DNA of 64,000 nt, taken from Lentzea nigeriaca (lineage in GTDB: Bacteria > Actinomycetota > Actinomycetes > Mycobacteriales > Pseudonocardiaceae). Shown here one piece after another: positions 52,001-61,000 of the stretch (position 1 is the first letter of the stretch; each line of letters begins with the position of its first letter). Both the position numbers and the translations under genes were made by a program. Under the pieces are notes generated by a model, which saw only the letters and a list, made by a program, of their open reading frames with translations, did not search any database and had not been told where the DNA came from. The DNA lies in the NCBI RefSeq assembly GCF_016907955.1, contig NZ_JAFBCX010000001.1:496001-560000 (forward strand). Direction: 5' to 3'.

Positions 52001-55000
52001 CGAACGGCCTGATGGCACCGAACGGTCCGGCACAGCAGCGGGTGATCCGTGCCGCGCTGGCCAACGCCGGTCTGGCTCCGTCCGATGTGGACGCGGTCGA
52101 GGCGCACGGCACCGGCACGACGCTGGGCGACCCGATCGAGGCGCAGGCGCTGCTCGCGACCTACGGCCAGAACCGCTCGGAACCGCTGCTGCTCGGCTCG
52201 GTGAAGTCGAACATGGGCCACACACAGGCCGCCGCCGGTGTGGCCGGTGTGATCAAGATGGTGCAGGCGATGCGGCACGGCGTGCTGCCGCAGACCCTGC
52301 ACGTCACCACGGCGTCCTCGCACGTCGACTGGACCGAGGGCGCGGTCGAGCTGCTCACGTCGCCCCGGCCGTGGCCCGCGGTGGACCGGCCGCGCCGTGC
52401 GGGTGTCTCGTCGTTCGGCATCTCCGGCACCAACGCCCACGTGATCATCGAGCAGCCGCCCGCTGTCGACGTTCCTGCCTCCGTGTCTTCGGACGGCGTC
52501 GTTCCGGTGGTGTTGTCCGGTCGCACCCGGCGTGCTGTGCGGGGTCAGGCCGCGCGGCTGCGCTCGTTCGTCGAGTCTTCTGACGTTTCGTTGCGCGACT
52601 TGGCTTTCTCGCTGGCGACGACGCGTTCGGCGTTCGAGCAGCGGGCCGCGGTGGTTGCCGCCGATCGCGAGTCCTTGCTGCGTTCGCTGGGTGCTCTCGC
52701 GACGGAGAACGCCGACCCCGCCGTGGTGGAGGGTGGGGTCGCGCCGGGCAAGGTGGCGTTCCTGTTCTCCGGCCAGGGATCCCAGCGCCTGGGCATGGGT
52801 CGCGACCTCTACGAGCGGTACCCGGTGTTCGCCTCCGCTCTCGACGAGGTGCTCGAGCGGCTTGCCGTTCGTGACGTGATGTGGGGGTCCTCCGAGGAAG
52901 ACCTGCAGCAGACCGGCAACGCGCAGCTCGCCCTGTTCGCGTTCGAGGTCGCGCTGTTCCGTCTCGTCCGGTCGTGGGGCGTGAAGGTCAGCGCGGTGAT
53001 CGGCCACTCGATCGGTGAGATCGCCGCCGCCCACGTCGCCGGTGTGTTCTCCCTCGACGACGCCTGCACGCTCGTCTCCGCGCGCGCCCGGTTGATGCAG
53101 GCGCTGCCCGCGGGTGGCGCGATGGTCGCCCTCCAGGCAAGCGAAGCCGAAGTCGCCCCGCTGCTGACCGACGGTGTCTCGATCGCCGCGATCAACGGCC
53201 CGGCCTCGGTGACGATCGCCGGTGTTGAACAAGAGGTTCGTCGGATCGTTGAACAATTCAACGACCGCAAGGCGAAGGAACTCGCGGTCTCGCACGCCTT
53301 CCACTCACCGCTGGTGGAGCCGATGCTCGACGAGTTCCGCGCGGTCGTCGACGGCCTTTCGTTCAACAATCCCACGATCCCGTTGTTCGCTGGTGGGATT
53401 GTTGAACGATCCTCTGATGCGATTGTTCAACAATCCGACTACTGGGTGCGGCACGTCCGGGAGACCGTCCGGTTCCACGACAACGTCGAGGCGGCGCGGG
53501 CTGCCGGCGTGACTACGTTCGTGGAGATCGGCCCGGAGGGTGCCCTGTCGGCGCTCGTCGAGGGCGCGATTCCCGTGCTGCGCAAGGATCGTTCGGAAGA
53601 GGAGTCGGTCGCGCTGGCGCTGGGCCGCCTGTTCGCGGCGGGCGTGTCCGTGGACTGGAAGACCTACTTCGGCCCCGCCCGCCGGGTGACGCTGCCGACC
53701 TACGCGTTCCAGCACGAGTACTACTGGCCGCTGGGTTCCACCGCTCCGGCCGTCACGGACGCGGATCCGGCGGACGCCAAGCTGTGGGCGGCGATCGAAC
53801 GTGGTGACGCCCGCGAGCTCGCGGCGTTGCTGCGGCTGGGGGAGGAGCAGCGTTCGTCGCTGGACTCGCTGATCCCGGCGCTGTCGTCGTGGCGTGCGGG
53901 CAACCAGGAGAAGGCGCTGCTCGACTCGTGGCGGTACCGGGTCCTGTGGGCGCCGGTCCGCGTCACGGGCACGCCGGTGCTGTCCGGCCACATCGTGGTG
54001 GTGACGACTCCCGCTGTCGACGCCGAGCCCTACCGCGCGGCGCTCGCGGCTCACGGCGCCGACGTCACGGTCGTCACCTCGGTCGCGGACGTGCCCGTCT
54101 GTGATCTCGTGGTCTCGTTGGTGGCGCTGGACGAGTCGCCAGCCTCGGTGCTGACGACCGGCCTGGAACAGTCGATCCTGCTGGTGAAGTCGGTCGAGGC
54201 GCCGATCTGGACCGTGACCTCTGGCGCGGTGGCCGCGGAGACCGCGGACTCGGTGCGGTCCGCCGCCCAGGCCGCCGTCTGGGGCTTCGGCCGTGCCGCC
54301 GCTCTCGAATACCCGCAGCGCTGGGCCGGTCTGATCGACCTGCCCGAGGTGCTGGACGAGAACTCGTTGCGCCGCTTCGTCTCCTGCGTCGCCGGCCTGA
54401 ACGGCGAGGACCAGCTGGCCGTCCGCTCGTCCGGTGTCATGGGCCGTCGTCTGGCTCACCGCCCGGTCGACGCGTTGCCGTCCGACTACACCGCCCACGG
54501 CACGGTGCTGATCACCGGCGGAACCGGTGGGCTCGGTGCGACGACTGCGCGTTGGCTTGCCGAGCGCGGTGTTTCGGGTCTGGTGCTGACGTCGCGCCGC
54601 GGCATGGACGCTCCGGGCGCCGAAGAGTTGAAGGCGTCGCTGGAGGAACTGGGGCCGCGCGTCTCGATCGTGGCTTGCGATGTCGCCGACCGCGAAGCGT
54701 TGGCGGCTGTGGTCGCGGACATCCCCGATCTGTCCGGTGTCGTGCACACCGCCGGTGCCGCCCAGCACGCGCCGCTCGAGCTGACGTCGCTGGACGACTT
54801 CGCGGAGGTGTTGTCGGCCAAGGTGATCGGCGCCGCGAACCTCGACGCGCTGGTCGGGGAGGTCGACTTCTTCGTGCTGTTCGGCTCGATCGCGGGCGTG
54901 TGGGGCAGCGGCGGCCAGGCCGCCTACGGCGCCGCCAACGCCTACTGCGATGCCCTGGCCGAGTCCCGTCGTGCCCGTGGCCACCGGGCGACGTCGATCG

Positions 55001-58000
55001 CGTGGGGCCCGTGGGCCGAGGTCGGCATGGCCACGCACGAGGCCATGTCCGACAACCTGGCGCGCCGCGGCCTGACGTTCCTGCGGCCCGACCAGGCCGT
55101 CGTCGAGCTGAACCGCGCCGTGATGCACGACGACACCTGCGTCACCGTCGTCGACATCGACTGGGACACCTACTTCCCGCTGTTCACGTCGGTCCGCCCC
55201 TCCCCGCTGCTGTCGGATCTCCCCGAGGTCAGGGCTTTGACGGTCGTCGAGGAGGTCCGCCGCGACGACTCCGAGTTCGCCCGCAAGCTCCGCTCACTGT
55301 CCGAAGAGGACCAGAAGCGCAGGCTGGTCGACCTGGTGCGCGCCGAGGCCGCCGCCACGCTGGGTCACAGCTCGGTCGAGGAGGTGGGGGAGAACCGCGC
55401 GTTCCGCGACATCGGCTTCGACTCGCTGACCGCCGTCGAGCTGCGCAAGAAGCTGTCCGACGCCACCGGTCTGCCGTTGCCCGCGACGCTGGTCTTCGAC
55501 TACCCGACCCCGGCCGTACTGGCCGACCACCTGCTGGCCGAACTGCTCGGCGCCGCCGCGGACCAGGCCGTCTACTCGGCTCAGATCGACTCGGACGAGC
55601 CGATCGCGATCGTCGGCATGAGCTGCCGCTTCCCCGGCGAGGCGAACACGCCGGAGGCGTTCTGGGAGATGGTGCTCGCGGGCACGGACGCGATCACGGA
55701 GTTCCCGGCGGACCGCGGCTTCGACATGGCGCAGCTGTACGACCCGGACCCCGACCGCCCCGGCACCACCTACACGACCGCCGGCGGCTACCTGCCCGGC
55801 GCGGGCGACTTCGACCCGGCGTTCTTCGGCATCTCGCCGCGTGAGGCCACGGGCATGGACCCGCAGCAGCGCCTGCTCCTGGAAACCACCTGGGAGGCCG
55901 TCGAACGCGCGGGCATCGACCCGGCGGCGTTGCGCGGCAAGAAGGTCGGCGCGTTCATCGGCTCCTCCTACATCGAGTACGGCGGTGGTGACGGCGGCTC
56001 CGAGGGCTACCAGGTCACCGGCACCTCACCGTCGGTGCTGTCCGGCCGCGTCGCCTACGTGTTCGGTTTCGAGGGCCCGGCCGTCACGGTCGACACCGCG
56101 TGCTCTTCCTCTTTGGTGGCACTGCATCTGGCGTGCCAGTCGCTGCGCACGGGCGAGTCCGCGTTCGCCGTCGCCGGTGGCGCGACGGTCATGCCGAACC
56201 CGAAGCCGCTGATCGCCTTCTCCCGTCAGCACGCCCTGGCCCGTGACGGCCGGTGCAAGTCGTTCTCCGACTCCGCGGACGGCATGATCCTTTCCGAGGG
56301 CATCGGCATGCTCCTGCTGATGCGCCAGTCGGATGCGGTGGCTGCCGGCCACCGCGTCCTGGCCGTGATCCGCGGCTCGGCCGTGAACCAGGACGGCGCC
56401 TCCAACGGCCTCTCCGCCCCGAACGGCCCGTCGCAGCAACGCGTGATCATGCAGGCGCTCGCCAACTCCGGTGTGACGCCGAACGACATCGACGCCCTCG
56501 ACGCCCACGGCACCGGCACCTCCCTGGGCGACCCGATCGAGGCCCAGGCCCTGTTCAACACCTACGGGCGCGACCGCGACGCCGACCGCCCACTGCTCCT
56601 CGGCTCGGTGAAGTCGAACATCGGCCACACCCAGTCCGCCGCGGGCGTCGCCTCCGTCATCAAGATGGTCATGGCCCTGCGGCACGGCGTCCTGCCCCGC
56701 ACCCTGCACGCCGCCGAACCCTCGACCCACGTCGACTGGAGCCCCGGCACCATCGCGCTGCTGCAGGACACCACCGCCTGGCCCGACACGGGCCGCGCCC
56801 GCCGCTGCGCCGTGTCGTCGTTCGGCATCAGCGGCACCAACGCCCACGTGATCTTGGAGCAGGCCGCGACCGCACCGGAACTGTCGGTGCCGTCTGAGAC
56901 GATTGGGATGGGGGGTGAATCCCCCCAGGGGGCCGGCGAATCCGTATCGATTCCGTGGCTCGTGTCCGCGAAGTCCGACGCCGCCCTGCGCGCACAGATC
57001 GCCGGACTCGCCGCAGTCGACGCGAGCAGCAAGGACATCGCCTACAGCCTCAGCCTCCGCCCGGACTTCGACCACCGCGCGGTCCTCCTCGACGGCGTCG
57101 AGATCAGGGGCGTCGCGGACCTCGAGCGCAAGGTCGTGTTCATCTTCCCCGGCCAGGGTTCGCAGTGGGTCGGCATGGGCGCGCAGCTGCTCGACGAGTC
57201 CCCGGTGTTCGCCGCCCGCATGGCCGAATGCGCCGCCGCCCTGAAGCCCCACACCGACTGGAACCTCCTCGACGTCATCCGCGGTGCGGGCAGCCTCGAC
57301 CGCGTCGACGTCGTCCAGCCCGCGAGCTGGGCGATGATGGTGTCGCTCGCCGAGGTCTGGAAGCACTACGGCGTGACGCCCGACGCCGTCATCGGCCACT
57401 CCCAGGGCGAAATCGCGGCGGCCGCCGTCTCCGGAGCTCTCAGCCTGGAGGACGCCGCCAAGGTCGTCGCCCTCCGCAGCCAGGCCATCGGCCGCGTCAT
57501 GTCGGGCCGCGGCAGCATCGTGTCGATCGGTCTGTCGGCGCAGGAAGTCCAGCCACACCTGGAAGAGTGGGGCGACCGGCTCAGCCTCGCCGCCACCAAC
57601 GGCCCCCGCAGCGTCGCCGTCTCCGGTGACCTGAAGGCGCTGGACGCGTTCTGCGGGAAGCTGATCGAGCACGGTGTCCGCGTCCGCCGCATCGAGGTCG
57701 ACTATGCCTCGCACTCGGCCCAGGTCGAGGACCTCCGCGACGACATCCTCAGCGACCTCGCGGGCATCACCCCGCTGACCCCGCACACGAAGTTCCTGTC
57801 CACGGTCACCGGCGAGTGGAACGACACCACCACCGACGCCGAATACTGGTACACCAACCTCCGCCAGACCGTGCACCTCAACGAAGCCGTCGAGCAGCTC
57901 ATCGGCAGCGGGCACCAGGTGTTCGTCGAGGTCAGCTCGCACCCGGTCCTCACGCCGGGCGTGCAGGACGCCCTCGAAGGCAGGCGCGGTGTCGTCACCG

Positions 58001-61000
58001 GCACGCTGCGCCGTGACGTCGGCGGCCTGCACCGCGTCCTGACGAGCCTCGCCGAGGTCTGGGTCCGCGGCGTGCCGGTCCAGTGGCACCTCGACGGCAC
58101 CCGCGTCGACCTGCCCACCTACCCGTTCCAGCACGAGCGCTTCTGGATCGGCCCGCCCCAGCACCCGGTCGCCGCGCAGGACCCGGCGGACGACGCGTTC
58201 TGGCAGGCGGTCGAGCAGTCCGACCTCGCCACCCTCACCCGCAGCCTGCACCTCGACGAGGCCACGCTCGCCGCCGTCCTGCCCGCTCTCACCACCTGGC
58301 GGCAGACCAGCCGCGACCAGTCCACAACAGCCTCCTGGCGCTACCGCACCACGTGGAAGCCGTTGCGCGGCCTGGACAACGGCAAGCTCACCGGCACCTG
58401 GGCCGTCGTCACCACCGACGCCATCAACGACACCGACGTCGTCAACGCGCTCGGCGACGTGCAGCGCATCGTCCTGGACGCCGACGACGACCGCGCCGCC
58501 GTGGCCGCGAAACTCGTCGACGCGGACGGCATCGTCTCACTGCTGCCCACCGACGAACGCCCCGGAACCCTCGGCCTGCCAACAGGTCTGCTGCTCACCG
58601 TCAACCTCGTCAACGCACTCGGCGACGCCGGGATCGACGCCAAGGTCTGGAACGTCTCCCGCAACGCCCTGTCCACCGGCCGCGCCGACACCGTCGACCA
58701 CCCGGTCCAGGTGCAGGCCATCGGCATTGGCTGGACCGCCGCACTGGAGCACCCGCAGCGCTGGGGCGGCTCCATCGACCTGCCGGAGGAGCTCGACCAG
58801 CGGGCCGCGCAACGGTTCGTGTCGGCCCTGGTCAACGCGGGCGACGAGGACCAGCTCGCCATCCGCGCGTCCGGCACCCTCGCCCGCCGCGTCGTGCGCG
58901 CCCCCTCCCGTCCCGGCACCACGGACTGGACCCCGCGCGGCACCACGATCATCACCGGCGGCACCGGCACGCTCGGCCCGCACGTCGCCCGTTTCTTCGC
59001 CCACAAGGGCGCCGAACACCTCGTGCTGACCAGCCGCCGCGGCCTCGACGCGCCCGGCGCCCGTGAACTCGTGGCGGAGCTGGAAGAAATCGGCACAACC
59101 ACCACGGTCGTCGCGTGTGACATCGCGAAACGCGACGACGTCGAACGCATGCTGAACGACCTGCGTGCGGAAGGCCGTGACATCCGCTCGGTCATCCACA
59201 CCGCCGCGGTCATCGGCCTGCATTCCATCGACGGGTCCACTGTGGAGGGTCTGAGTGAGATCCTCGCCGCCAAGGTCGACGGCGCCGCCCATCTGGATGC
59301 GCTGCTGACCGAGGACCTCGACGCGTTCGTGCTGTTCTCCTCGATCTCCGGCATGTGGGGTTCCGGCAACCACGCCTCCTACGTCGCCGGCAACGCCTTC
59401 CTGAACTCCCTGGCCGCCAACCGCCGCGCACGGGGCCTCAGGTGCACCTCGGTGTCGTGGGGCATCTGGTCCGACGACATCGGTCTCGGCCGCGTCGACA
59501 CCGACCAGATCCGCCGCAGCGGCCTCGAGTTCATGAAGGCACGCCTGGCACTCGCGGGTCTGCAACGAGCGATCGAGGACGACGAGACCGAGATCGCCAT
59601 CGCCAACATCGCCTGGGACCGCTACTACCCGGTCTTCACCGCGATGCGCCCGACCATGCTCTTCGAGGAACTGCCGGAGGTCCGCGCACTCGCGGTCACC
59701 GCCGAGCAGACCACGACCTCCGACGGCTCGGACTTCGCGGCACGGCTGCGTGCTTTGCCGCCCGCCGAACGCGAACAGCAGCTGCTCGACCTCGTCCGTG
59801 CCGAAGCCGCCGCCGTGCTGGGCATGGCCTCGACCGACGCCCTGACCGAGCACAGGGCGTTCCGCGAGGTCGGCTTCGACTCGATCACCGCGGTCGACCT
59901 GCGCAACAAGCTCGCCGCCGCAACAGGTCTGACGCTGCCCACCACGATGGTGTTCGACCACCCGAGCCCGCTCGCGCTCACCGAGTTCCTGCTCGGCGAG
60001 CTCCTCGGCGCCGACGTTCCGGTCGCAACCCAGGTCGTCGCCTCGGCCGTGTCCGACGAACCGATCGCGATCATCGGCATGGCCTGCCGTTACCCCGGCG
60101 GCGTCAGTTCCCCGGAAGACCTGTGGAACGTCGTGATGAACGGCGTCGACGCCATCTCCGGCTTCCCGGCGGACCGCGGCTGGGACGGCGACTCCCTCTA
60201 CAACCCCGACCCGGACGCCCCCGGCGGCGCCTACTCGGTGCAGGGCGGCTTCCTGCACGACGTCGCGAACTTCGACCCCGGCTTCTTCGGCATCAGCCCG
60301 CGCGAGGCCCTCTCGATGGACCCGCAACAGCGCCTGCTCCTCGAAACCGCCTGGGAGTCCATCGAACGCGCCGGCATCGACCCGCAGTCGCTCAAGGGAA
60401 CCCTCACCGGCGCGTTCATCGGCGCCTCCTACCAGGACTACTCCGCCGGCGGCTCCGACCAGCCCGGCGACGAGGGCCACATGATCACCGGCACGCTCTC
60501 CAGCGTGCTGTCGGGCCGCGTCTCCTACCTGTTCGGACTCGAAGGCCCCGCGGTCACCCTCGACACGGCCTGCTCGTCGTCACTGGTGGCGCTGCACCTG
60601 GCCTGCCAGTCGTTGCGCGACGGAGAAAGCACCCTCGCCCTCGCCGGCGGCGTCTCGGTCATGGCAACCCCAGGTGCCTTCGTGGGCTTCTCCCGCCAGC
60701 GCGCCCTCGCGAAGGACGGCCGCTGCAAGGCCTACTCCGATGCCGCCGACGGCATGACCCTCGCCGAGGGTGTCGGCCTCGTGCTGCTGGAACGCCTCTC
60801 CGACGCCGTCCGCAACGGCCACCGCGTCCTCGCCGTCGTCCGCGGCTCCGCGGTGAACCAGGACGGCGCCTCCAACGGCCTCACCGCCCCGAACGGCCCG
60901 TCGCAGCAACGCGTCATCCGCCAGGCCCTCGCCAACGCCCGCCTCGAACCGTCCGAAGTGGACGCCATCGACGGCCACGGCACCGGCACGGCCCTGGGCG

